From positions 124,001-188,000 of the forward strand of contig NZ_MU078694.1 in NCBI RefSeq assembly GCF_014078525.1: DNA of 64,000 nucleotides, in the 5' to 3' direction. The position numbers were made by a program, and so were the translations under genes. Positions 16,206-23,401 of the stretch are shown one piece after another (position 1 is the first letter of the stretch; every line of letters starts with the position of its first letter). The DNA is from Nitrosopumilus sp. b3. Lineage in GTDB: Archaea > Thermoproteota > Nitrososphaeria > Nitrososphaerales > Nitrosopumilaceae. Below the pieces are notes generated by a model. The model was given only the letters and a program-made list of their open reading frames with translations, made no database searches and was not told the DNA's origin.

Positions 16206-17006
16206 ATGGATTCGGAGAAGATCGCAAGTGATTTTTTAGAAATATCTAGTGAACAAAGATTGAATATTTTAAAAAATTTATTTGAAAATAATCTCAATAT
16301 ATCAAAATTAGCGAAATTGCTTGGGGCAACCAATTCTGAGATTCATAGAAATATTGGACGCTTAGCAAAGAATGAACTTATAATTAAATCTCCTGATGGA
16401 AATTATGAATTAACAACATTTGGTGTTCTAGTTTTAAAATTAATCCCTTCATTTAATTTTGTTTCTGAAAATAAATTATTTTTTAATAAACATTCACTTG
16501 AAAATATTGAAACAAAATTTCTTCAAAGAATTGGCTCTCTTCAAAGTAAAAAACAGATTAAAGGGTATGTTAAAGTATTAGAAAAATGGAAAAAAATACA
16601 TGAAAATTCTGAAAAATTTATCTATAATATTTTATCCGAAGTCCCATATTCTAATGAAATAATTGATATTATTTCAAATAAACTTGAAAAGGAAATTCCA
16701 ATAAAATCTATATTTCTAAAAAATGTCATAATTCCAGAAGATAGACGAAAGATATTTGAAAAAAGACAATTTCAAAAATATGTTACAAAAGGCATTCTTG
16801 AAAGACGAATGTCCTCAGTTAATCTTATTGGATTATTTTTAACCGATAAAGAAGCAGCAATATTTTTTCATAATAAAGAAGGGGATGTCGATCTTAGTGA
16901 AATGTTTTCAAGTACTGAAAAAGAATTTAGAGATTGGTGTTTAGATTATTTTGAAAATGCATGGAAGAATTCAACTACCTTCCAAGAAGGAAAATTAAAA
17001 GAGTGA
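16206..17006 (+). CDS. Winged-helix transcriptional regulator with a long C-terminal domain
   Basis: 266 residues. Residues 15-80 form an ArsR/GntR-like winged helix (QRLNILKNLFENNLNISKLAKLL, then SEIHRNIGRLAKNELI and a wing ending YELTTFG). Residues 90-266 form the kind of effector domain seen in archaeal DUF1724-type regulators (VIIPEDRRKIF, ILERRMSSVNLIGLFLTDKEAAIFFHNKEGDVD). It sits between two minus-strand cyclase genes and is a candidate regulator of them. Its ligand is unknown. Confidence 0.75.
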   Translation: MDSEKIASDFLEISSEQRLNILKNLFENNLNISKLAKLLGATNSEIHRNIGRLAKNELIIKSPDGNYELTTFGVLVLKLIPSFNFVSENKLFFNKHSLENIETKFLQRIGSLQSKKQIKGYVKVLEKWKKIHENSEKFIYNILSEVPYSNEIIDIISNKLEKEIPIKSIFLKNVIIPEDRRKIFEKRQFQKYVTKGILERRMSSVNLIGLFLTDKEAAIFFHNKEGDVDLSEMFSSTEKEFRDWCLDYFENAWKNSTTFQEGKLKE

Positions 17007-17016
17007 TTTTCAAATT

Positions 17017-17727
17017 TTAAGATTGGACAAGATAAACCGGATATGATTGTTTAAACCCAATATTACAACTTTTTACTTCTTGAAACTCATGCATCTCTAA
17101 TTTCTTTACGTATTGTTGAAAATCATTTCCTATTACAAATTCATTATGCCCAGCACAATGATTTATTTTTGCGCACATATTAACTGGAGGTCCAATTAAA
17201 TCTATGTCCTTTGAAATATTGGTATTCATCATAATTACTGCCCCATAGTCTGCACTCACACGAAAATTAAGGCTAGGTAGTTTTTTTGACTTTATTTCCT
17301 CTGAAATAAATTGTTGAGAATTGATCATTGCGATACCACAATCCAAACAATTTTTCATACCCTCTAATGTTGAATCTGGAAAATAAAACAATAGGCAATC
17401 CCCGATATTTTTGATGACTTTGCCTCCATGCATTCCAATTATCTTAGACATTGAATTTAGAAAGATCTCATAATATTTTGATAATTGTTCTGAGGAGAGT
17501 CTAGCTGAAATCTTTGTTGAATTTACAATATCTACATAACCAACACAGAATTTTTTAGATTGAGTTGAGAAAGCTACTAAATAATCCGTGGTTGATATTT
17601 GTGGTTTTTCTATTTTTTTTCCATTATCTATAATGGATAATTCTTGAGCCGTTCCTGCAAAACTGTCATAACTAAAAAAATCACTTGAGTTTATGAGATT
17701 ATTAAATTCCACTATCTTGTCAATCAT
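17017..17727 (-). CDS. Class III nucleotidyl cyclase (second)
   Basis: 236 residues, essentially a lone catalytic domain after an approximately 50-residue lead. First metal Asp66 in YVDIVNST, second metal Asp110 in KNIGDCLLFYF with the purine-selecting Lys106 retained, and GPPVNMCAKI at 179-188. The last segment normally reads aaRl; here Lys187 replaces the transition-state Arg, so catalysis may be weak or altered. No membrane span. The upstream region is rich in inverted repeats and carries the motif shared with the first cyclase. Confidence 0.8.
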   Translation of the reverse strand: MIDKIVEFNNLINSSDFFSYDSFAGTAQELSIIDNGKKIEKPQISTTDYLVAFSTQSKKFCVGYVDIVNSTKISARLSSEQLSKYYEIFLNSMSKIIGMHGGKVIKNIGDCLLFYFPDSTLEGMKNCLDCGIAMINSQQFISEEIKSKKLPSLNFRVSADYGAVIMMNTNISKDIDLIGPPVNMCAKINHCAGHNEFVIGNDFQQYVKKLEMHEFQEVKSCNIGFKQSYPVYLVQS

Positions 17728-17744
17728 GAAATAATATTATCATA

Positions 17745-17805
17745 AATGAATCAAATAGATTCATTAGCTAACTAACTAATGTTTTTCAAATTTAGCTAAT
17801 TTGTA
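17745..17805. promoter_or_regulatory. Dense inverted repeats upstream of the second cyclase
   Basis: Three elements lie 18-78 bp upstream of the cyclase start at 17727. AATGAATC/GATTCATT is an 8-bp perfect inverted repeat with a 5-bp spacer (17745-17765). CATTAG/CTAATG has an 8-bp spacer (17762-17781). TTAGCTAATTTGTA (17792-17805) is shared with the first cyclase. This looks like a multi-site operator; the binding protein is unknown, and the nearby HTH protein at 16206 is one candidate. Confidence 0.45.
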
Positions 17806-17815
17806 TGATAAATAA

Positions 17816-17914
17816 TTAAAATTTGTTCCAAAAATGTATTTCTTTTACATGCTTTTCAATATTTTGTACCTTCATGTGTTCACCACACTCGTGACAAACA
17901 AATGAATCCATCAT
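17816..17914 (-). CDS. 32-aa C2H2 zinc-finger microprotein
   Basis: Reads from ATG 17914 (a second ATG follows directly) to TAA 17816. CHEC at residue 7 and His22/His27 within EKHVKEIH give C-x2-C-x11-H-x4-H, close to a classical C2H2 zinc finger. It precedes the second cyclase on the same strand with an 88-bp gap that holds that gene's inverted repeats. Confidence 0.5.
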   Translation of the reverse strand: MMDSFVCHECGEHMKVQNIEKHVKEIHFWNKF

Positions 17915-17984
17915 GGTTATTGGGTTTTATTTTAGTAGATAAATGATTCGTAAATAGTAAAATTAAGATCATTATAATATTTTG

Positions 17985-18016
17985 ATAAATTATTTAAAAA
18001 AATTGAAATAATTTAT
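17985..18016. promoter_or_regulatory. 11-bp inverted repeat upstream of the repeat-domain operon
   Basis: ATAAATTATTT / AAATAATTTAT, perfect 11-bp arms with a 10-bp spacer, about 75-105 bp before the GTG at 18090. Pure A/T arms arise by chance more easily, so weight is modest. Confidence 0.3.
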
Positions 18017-18043
18017 GTGTAAAATACTTTAATATTAAAATAA

Positions 18044-18066
18044 TATTTGAAGATCATATTCAAATA
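18044..18066. promoter_or_regulatory. Inverted repeat TATTTGAA/TTCAAATA before the repeat-domain operon
   Basis: A perfect 8-bp inverted repeat with a 7-bp spacer, ending 23 bp before the GTG start at 18090. It overlaps the place where the TATA box of a leaderless gene would lie, as expected for a repressor site. Confidence 0.4.
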
Positions 18067-18089
18067 GTAATAATTATGTTTGTTAAATT

Positions 18090-18794
18090 GTGAGTTTTAA
18101 AATTATTTTATATTCCATAATTTTTTCAAGCATGTTATTTTCTTTGCCCTTGAATATTGTTGATGCTGTAGAATGTTCTGGCGCTTCTTTGCGTGATAAC
18201 TCTACAGGACAATGTGTTCCAGCATGTGGTGATGGGACAAAATTAATCAATGGTAAATGTGAACCTCTTAATTCACTTTTTCCATTTGCGGTTGGTGAAA
18301 TTGAGACAATCGGTGTGGGTATTGGATTAGGAATTTTAGCTACTCTTTATGGAATTTACAGAACAGAAAAAACAAGACGAGAAGAAATCAAAAAAGAAGA
18401 TCTAGAGTTAATACATAATTATGGGAATAAATTATCTGAAATAGTTGAATCTGAAAGACATCTATCTACAAAATTGGATTGTACATTATATGCTGAAAGA
18501 TATCTTGACACAATAGAGCAAGTTGCTACATTATATGATAAAACAATGCTTAGGGATGATGTGGTGGATTATTTTCAAAATCATTTTAGCTATGGAAAAC
18601 ATTTGTGGTTTTGGTATAAAAAAAATGTAGAAAATGTAGCTGATGATCTTTTGGAAAATTATTTTGTAAGGGGACTTCCTGGACATTTATCTAACCTTAC
18701 TTTAGAAGAGAAAAAAAAATATCAAAATGATAGATGGTATTATTTTAGATGGGTATGTGATGGGCGCAAAAAGGAGTTAAAAAATGACAAATAA
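18090..18794 (+). CDS. Membrane-anchored protein with one copy of an unrecognised repeat domain
   Basis: 234 residues. Signal peptide 1-26; short external Cys-rich segment (four Cys at about 28-55, EGF-like spacing in GQCVPACGDGTKLINGKC); one membrane span at about 65-90; then a cytoplasmic helical domain. That domain holds LDCTLYAERYLDTIEQVA, VVDYFQNHFSYGKHLWFWY and DRWYYFRWVCDG, the same three blocks found twice in the next protein. Starts at GTG 18090 and overlaps the next gene by 11 bp. Function unknown; the topology suggests an outside-to-inside sensor or anchor. Confidence 0.65.
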   Translation: MSFKIILYSIIFSSMLFSLPLNIVDAVECSGASLRDNSTGQCVPACGDGTKLINGKCEPLNSLFPFAVGEIETIGVGIGLGILATLYGIYRTEKTRREEIKKEDLELIHNYGNKLSEIVESERHLSTKLDCTLYAERYLDTIEQVATLYDKTMLRDDVVDYFQNHFSYGKHLWFWYKKNVENVADDLLENYFVRGLPGHLSNLTLEEKKKYQNDRWYYFRWVCDGRKKELKNDK

Positions 18795-20124
18795 AAAAAT
18801 TTTATCATTTTTGGGAATTAATAAAAAGAATGATGATGTGAAAATAGATTTCTTTGAAGAATTAAGTCCTAAAGAGACTCTTGAAAAAAATATATCCCTT
18901 TTAAACAAAGAAATTGATAAAGATTCTAACAAAAAACATCATTTAAAAATTTTGCAAGCATTATCTGCACATTTTAATGAACATTCGAAACTTAAAGATG
19001 ATGACATAAGGAAAATTTTTGAAGATTTGAAGTTTAAAGATGATGATCCTATGGAATACATTGCTCGCTATGGTGAAAATTCAACATATCGAATTCTTCC
19101 TGACATAATGACTGATGATTATTATAATATTCCTGATGAAAATGGATTGTCGAAGTTTGAATTACTCCAAATAATTCAAGAATATGGTTTGAGAATTAAT
19201 AATATCAAAAATTTAGAGCGAAAATTAAACTCCCAGTTAGATTGTTCTCTTTATGCTGAACAATATTTAGATACTCTTGAAGAAGTTGCATCATTACATC
19301 GTAAAAGATTAATCCCTCAAAAAGTAATAGATTATTTTAAGAATAATTTTGCTTATGGTATTAATTTAATAAATTGGTATTTCAAATTTGTATTAGAAAA
19401 AAAATATAATGGCAATGACGATTTTGTAACTTTTGATCCTAAAGTAAAAATTTCTTCATCTGAATTAGAATTTGAAACAAATAATATTGATAGCCGATGG
19501 GTAAATTTTAAATGGTTTTGTAGAGGGGGGGAATCAAGAAAAAAAGTAATTGAATCTTTTCATGATTGCGTTAATGATAAATTTATCACACTTCCAGATT
19601 CTATGTATGAATATAATTATTTGCCTCCAGAAGAAGGAATTAATCCTGACAAAGTTTTGGAGATTATGCGTGAATACAGTGTACAATTAACTGAATTATC
19701 TGACAAAGAAACAAAATTGAAGACTCAAATTGACTGTTCAGTGTATGTTGAGCAGTATCTGGATATCCTTGAACAAATTGCATATCTTTTTAATAATAAA
19801 GCTCTCACCACTGATGTTCCAACATATTTTGAAAATAATTTTGCATATGGGTTGACTTTGAAAAGTTGGTATGACTACAAGGTATTTGGAGCCGAAGGTC
19901 AGGAAAATAGATGGAGTGAATTTTTGAAATATTGTGAGAATTTTGAAGATGATGAAAATAATCCAAAACCCATCAAATCCTTTAACATTAGGTTTGTCCT
20001 TCCAGCATCCATGCTTTATTATGATTTTCTCCCAATTGATTTATTTGATAAAAAATCTTCTCTGGAATATCCTGAAGATAAAATTGAATTTGATAGTAAA
20101 TTACATGAGTATGACAATTTGTAG
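18784..20124 (+). CDS. Cytoplasmic protein with two complete copies (and the start of a third) of an unrecognised repeat domain
   Basis: 446 residues, no membrane span. Unit A (about 104-248) and unit B (about 269-387) share the order LPD-x-M, Y-x-(L/I)P, LDCSLYAEQYLD / IDCSVYVEQYLD, YFKNNFAYG / YFENNFAYG, then RW-x-x-F-x-x-C. A third unit begins at about 404 with VLPASMLYYDFLP and is cut short by TAG. After the TAG the same frame stays open for 31 codons (see 20125-20220). The gene overlaps its membrane partner by 11 bp, so they are coupled and likely interact. Confidence 0.65.
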   Translation: MTNKKILSFLGINKKNDDVKIDFFEELSPKETLEKNISLLNKEIDKDSNKKHHLKILQALSAHFNEHSKLKDDDIRKIFEDLKFKDDDPMEYIARYGENSTYRILPDIMTDDYYNIPDENGLSKFELLQIIQEYGLRINNIKNLERKLNSQLDCSLYAEQYLDTLEEVASLHRKRLIPQKVIDYFKNNFAYGINLINWYFKFVLEKKYNGNDDFVTFDPKVKISSSELEFETNNIDSRWVNFKWFCRGGESRKKVIESFHDCVNDKFITLPDSMYEYNYLPPEEGINPDKVLEIMREYSVQLTELSDKETKLKTQIDCSVYVEQYLDILEQIAYLFNNKALTTDVPTYFENNFAYGLTLKSWYDYKVFGAEGQENRWSEFLKYCENFEDDENNPKPIKSFNIRFVLPASMLYYDFLPIDLFDKKSSLEYPEDKIEFDSKLHEYDNL

Positions 20125-20220
20125 TTAAAATATTTAGCATTGCATTTAGATTACAGAAATGAGAATACTGAAAAATTTTGTAAAGAATACTGTGAACTAA
20201 TTGTCAAAATAATGACTTAA
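20125..20220 (+). other. In-frame open extension after the TAG of the repeat-domain gene
   Basis: After TAG 20122-20124 the same frame runs 31 sense codons to TAA 20218-20220, with coding-like composition (LKYLALHLDYRNENTEK, two Cys, then an aliphatic helix). It may be a decayed C-terminus after a nonsense mutation, or a readthrough product. A run of this length is not rare by chance in AT-rich DNA. Confidence 0.35.
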
Positions 20221-20244
20221 TTAATTCCTCTTCCAATATCCAAC

Positions 20245-20775
20245 ATGCGTGGATTGATGATGGGGAGGTTTCAACCTTTTCATTTAGGGCATTTAGATTT
20301 GACAAAACAAATTCTCGATGAATGTGATGAGGTTATAATTGCAGTTACTAGTGCTCAGTTTAATTATTTAGAAAAAGATCCCTTTACAGCAGGTGAAAGA
20401 ATGGCGATGATTCATAATTCTCTAAAGGAATCTTCTTTGGATTTGACTAGGTGCTTTGTTGTCTCAATTGAGAATCAATTCAATGTGGCCACTTGGGCAT
20501 CATATCTAAAATCCGCATTACCTAATTTTGATAAAGTGTATAGTGGGAATGACTATGTTTCAATGTTGCTTGCTGATTCTGATATTGAGGTGGTAACGCC
20601 AAAATTTTTGGATAGAACTCAATTCAATGCAACAAGAATTCGCTCAATGATTATCTCTGATGAAAACTGGAAAGACTTTATTCCAAATGCCGTTTATGAT
20701 TTGCTGACAAAAATTAATGCAAAAAACAGACTTTCCGTAATTTCTAAATCTGATACCAATCCTACAAAATACTGA
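20245..20775 (+). CDS. nadM: Nicotinamide-nucleotide adenylyltransferase (archaeal NadM)
   Basis: Joins NMN (or NaMN) with ATP to give NAD(+) or its deamido form. 176 residues with the nucleotidyltransferase signature GRFQPFHLGH at 7-16 (HxGH), the FTAGERMAMI segment and a C-terminal RTQFNATRIRSMI loop for ATP phosphates. A TTAATTAATT box lies about 25 bp before the ATG. Overlaps the next zinc-ribbon gene by one base (TGATG). NadE at 3520-4311 can complete the pathway. Confidence 0.93.
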   Translation: MRGLMMGRFQPFHLGHLDLTKQILDECDEVIIAVTSAQFNYLEKDPFTAGERMAMIHNSLKESSLDLTRCFVVSIENQFNVATWASYLKSALPNFDKVYSGNDYVSMLLADSDIEVVTPKFLDRTQFNATRIRSMIISDENWKDFIPNAVYDLLTKINAKNRLSVISKSDTNPTKY

Positions 20776-20894
20776 TGGAGCCTATTAGAGCCTGCCCAAT
20801 TTGTCCAAAATGTGGCTCAAAGAGATTTGTCCGGCTACATGGAGAAAAAGTCACAGTAAAATGTCGTTCATGTGAAAAAATAATTGAAATCTAA
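20775..20894 (+). CDS. 39-aa zinc-ribbon protein coupled to nadM
   Basis: ATG 20775 shares its A with the nadM stop (TGATG), so translation is coupled. CPKC at residues 10-13 and CRSC at residues 30-33 form a zinc ribbon; two extra Cys (7 and 10) precede. The body is basic and beta-like (RFVRLHGEKVTVKC), as in RNA polymerase/TFIIS-type ribbons. Function unknown. Confidence 0.6.
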   Translation: MEPIRACPICPKCGSKRFVRLHGEKVTVKCRSCEKIIEI

Positions 20895-20932
20895 ATTTCA
20901 TAGTTAATATTTGCAGCATTCTTGAAAAATTC

Positions 20933-21931
20933 ATGGCAAAAACATGGAAGGATAATGAAATCAGCCTTGATCCTATAAAGGATCAAACAGTCGCTGTAAT
21001 CGGTTATGGAATCCAAGGTGATGCACAGGCAAACAACATGAAAGACTCTGGTCTGAATGTAATAATTGGTCTTAAAGAAGGCGGTAACAGCTGGAAAAAG
21101 GCAGAATCTGACGGTCACAAAGTAATGTCAGTTGCAGATGCAACAAAACAAGGAGACATTATACACATTTTGATTCCAGATATGATTCAAGGACAAGTAT
21201 ACAAGGATGAAATCGGACCAAATCTTTCTGAAGGAAAAGCATTGTCATTTTCTCATGCAGCTGCTATCTATTGGAAATGGATTGAAGCTCCAAGTAATGT
21301 TGACCTGATCATGGTTGCTCCAAAAGGACCTGGCTCAAAAGTTAGAGAAACATACCTTGATAATTTTGGAACTCCTGCAATTGTTGCAGTTGAACAAGAT
21401 TTTACAGGAAAAGCTTGGGATAGAACATTAGGAATTGCAAAAGCAATTGGAAGTGCAAGAGCCGGCTTGATCAAAACTGCTTTCAAAGAGGAGGTAGAGA
21501 CTGATTGGTTTGGTGAACAAGCAGACCTTTGTGGTGGTGCAGCTTCTATGGTGACAAATGCATTTGAGACTCTTGTTGAAGCAGGATATCAGCCTGAGAT
21601 TGCATACTTTGAGGTTTTACATGAACTAAAACTCATCGTAGATATGATTCAGAGATATGGAATTAATGGTATGTGGAGACGTGTAAGTGAAACTGCAAGA
21701 TATGGTGGTCTAACACGTGGCCCAATGGTAATGGATTCTGCAAATAAAGAAAACATGAAAAAAGTTCTTACCATGATTCAAGATGGTACATTCAACAGTG
21801 AGTGGATTTCTGAATATCAGAAAAACGGCAAAGATGCATTTGACAAATACATGAAAGAATATGACGAACACCAAATTGAAAAAGTTGGTAAAGAAATGCG
21901 TAAAATGATGTGGCCTGATTCCACAGAATAA
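20933..21931 (+). CDS. ilvC: Ketol-acid reductoisomerase
   Basis: Second step of branched-chain amino acid synthesis: converts acetolactate or acetohydroxybutyrate with NAD(P)H and Mg2+. 332 residues, class I (short) form. Rossmann motif GYGIQGDAQANN at 25-36, SHAAAIYW for the catalytic His, then the C-terminal knotted domain with DLCGGAASMV and the metal-binding Asp/Glu residues (EEVETDWFGEQ). No other ilv genes lie in the window. A B12-binding subunit gene is convergent 10 bp away. Confidence 0.97.
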   Translation: MAKTWKDNEISLDPIKDQTVAVIGYGIQGDAQANNMKDSGLNVIIGLKEGGNSWKKAESDGHKVMSVADATKQGDIIHILIPDMIQGQVYKDEIGPNLSEGKALSFSHAAAIYWKWIEAPSNVDLIMVAPKGPGSKVRETYLDNFGTPAIVAVEQDFTGKAWDRTLGIAKAIGSARAGLIKTAFKEEVETDWFGEQADLCGGAASMVTNAFETLVEAGYQPEIAYFEVLHELKLIVDMIQRYGINGMWRRVSETARYGGLTRGPMVMDSANKENMKKVLTMIQDGTFNSEWISEYQKNGKDAFDKYMKEYDEHQIEKVGKEMRKMMWPDSTE

Positions 21932-21941
21932 TCTTTTTTTC

Positions 21942-22364
21942 TTATATTTTTCTTAATTTTGAAACGCCTGTTGTAATGTGATCAATTATTGTTGGCAATG
22001 GTGTTCCAGGACCAAATACATGATCGACTCCTGACTTTATCAAATCTTTGTGATCAATGTCTGGAATTACTCCTCCGCCAACTATTAGGACGTCATTGAT
22101 TCCTTTCTTTTTTAATGCCTTTACTACTCTTGGGAAAAGCGTCCCATGTGCACCGTTAAGCAAACTCATTGCAACAGCATCCACATCCTCATCTTCGGCA
22201 ATCTGTGCAATTCTTTCTGGTGTTGCAAATAATCCTGAATAGATTACCTCCATTCCCGCATCTCTGAATGCTCTACATAACACTAGAGCTCCTCTATCGT
22301 GACCGTCAAGGCCTAACTTGGCAACTAATATTTTGATGCTTCGTGATGCAGTTTTTTGCTTCAT
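21942..22364 (-). CDS. mcmA2: Methylmalonyl-CoA mutase, small (B12-binding) subunit
   Basis: Carries the cobalamin of methylmalonyl-CoA mutase, which interconverts methylmalonyl-CoA and succinyl-CoA. 140 residues: DGHDRG at 20-25 (the DxHxxG His ligand), SLLNGAH and VGGGVIPD, the three loops that hold the B12 tail. Split from its catalytic partner mcmA1 at 29566, about 7 kb away and on the other strand. In Thaumarchaeota the pair works in the hydroxypropionate/hydroxybutyrate cycle. Confidence 0.95.
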   Translation of the reverse strand: MKQKTASRSIKILVAKLGLDGHDRGALVLCRAFRDAGMEVIYSGLFATPERIAQIAEDEDVDAVAMSLLNGAHGTLFPRVVKALKKKGINDVLIVGGGVIPDIDHKDLIKSGVDHVFGPGTPLPTIIDHITTGVSKLRKI

Positions 22365-22493
22365 AATAATTTCTATATTTTCTTGGTTTTAAAGGGTTTA
22401 TTTGATTTTCGTCAATCTATTTTTTTAGGTGTAATACTTTAATCTCTTCAAATATATTGATTCAAAAATTAGATTGTATTGGTAAAAGCAGGT

Positions 22494-22757
22494 ATGACAG
22501 AAGACGTATGTGATTTTTGTAAAGGAGTTGGCTCCTCTGGTCCAAATACGTGTGTGTATTGTAATGGTACAGGAGAGTGGAATAATGCAGCTCAAGCATA
22601 TGTAAAAAATCATATTTGCCAATGTATTGTACTTGATAGAAAATTCTGTCCTGTTTGCAACAAGGCATGTCACCATGACACTTCACTAAATCCTAAACAA
22701 AAAATTGATCCTGGCTATGGAGGAATGTCCAGTCCTGAAATTTCTGTAATAGCATAA
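22494..22757 (+). CDS. Small multi-CxxC zinc protein with a DnaJ-like CxxCxGxG motif
   Basis: 87 residues from ATG 22494 (a TTG at 22479 would add five). CDFCKGVG and CVYCNGTG are the CxxCxGxG modules of the DnaJ zinc centre, followed by HICQC and CPVCNKACHHD. At least four Cys pairs imply two zinc sites. A similar small CxxCxGxG protein can act as a thiol/chaperone-like factor, but here the role is not known. A TTCAAATATATT promoter lies upstream. Confidence 0.7.
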   Translation: MTEDVCDFCKGVGSSGPNTCVYCNGTGEWNNAAQAYVKNHICQCIVLDRKFCPVCNKACHHDTSLNPKQKIDPGYGGMSSPEISVIA

Positions 22758-22834
22758 ATTCTACTAATCTTAATGGTTTACGATTTTTTCTAAAAATACC
22801 TACCGTTCTTATAGTTGAGAAAGTCAAGCTAACT

Positions 22835-22963
22835 ATGTCCGAAGATAGAAAAATGTACAAATGTACATGTTCTGACTGCGGCAAAGAATCTGAAGTTCCT
22901 TTTGAGCCAAAAGAGGGAAGACCAGTCTATTGCCGAGAATGTTTACCAAAACATCGTAATTGA
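22835..22963 (+). CDS. 42-aa CxDC zinc-ribbon protein
   Basis: ATG 22835 to TGA 22963. CTCSDCGKESEVPFEPKEG followed by VYCRECL is the CxDC...YCxxC zinc-ribbon pattern that I associate with small archaeal and bacterial CxxC-x-xxC proteins, where PVYCxxC is the second knuckle. It stands alone between the CxxCxGxG protein and alba. Confidence 0.65.
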   Translation: MSEDRKMYKCTCSDCGKESEVPFEPKEGRPVYCRECLPKHRN

Positions 22964-23076
22964 TGAATTTAGACTAGTTTTGTTTAATTAATTTTGAACT
23001 AAATTATTTCCAAGTATGTCAAAAGTCTTTTTCTTTTTTTGTTTTAGATATTTTGCGACTAGCCACATATACTCAG

Positions 23077-23085
23077 TTTAAATTA
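23077..23085 (+). promoter_or_regulatory. TATA box of alba
   Basis: TTTAAATTA centred about 26 bp before the ATG at 23106, the spacing for a leaderless archaeal transcript. Confidence 0.5.
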
Positions 23086-23105
23086 TACGTTAATACGATT
23101 GCAAT

Positions 23106-23390
23106 ATGTCAAACAATTCTAAAGATACAATTTTCATCGGAAAAAAACCATTGATGACTTATGTCACATCTGCAATTATCCAACTAGCTACAATGCCTTT
23201 AATCACAATTAAAGCCAGAGGAATGACAATTGCTCATGCAGTAGATGTTGCTCAAATAGTGCTGCAGAAAACAAAGCCCGCATTTGTAATTGGCGATGTT
23301 AAAATCGGTTCTGAATCATTAGTTTCTCAAGATGGAAGAAATCGAGATGTTTCCTCAATTGAGATTTCTCTAAAAAGAGCACAAGAATAA
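23106..23390 (+). CDS. albA: Alba, DNA/RNA-binding chromatin protein
   Basis: 94 residues. The N-terminal IFIGKKPLMTYVTSAI segment holds the Lys pair that contacts nucleic acid (a site of acetylation in Sulfolobus Alba), followed by ITIKARGMTIAHAVDVAQIV and the long beta-hairpin FVIGDVKIGSE...VSSIEISLKR. It compacts DNA and binds RNA as a dimer. The second TFB gene follows 11 bp later on the same strand, so both are probably expressed together. Confidence 0.96.
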   Translation: MSNNSKDTIFIGKKPLMTYVTSAIIQLATMPLITIKARGMTIAHAVDVAQIVLQKTKPAFVIGDVKIGSESLVSQDGRNRDVSSIEISLKRAQE

Positions 23391-23401
23391 GGTTAGTTTA
23401 G

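Noticed and set aside
20122-20124. TAG as a pyrrolysine codon
   Set aside because: No pyl genes are seen, and pyrrolysine is essentially confined to methylamine users; a nonsense change or chance open frame is simpler.
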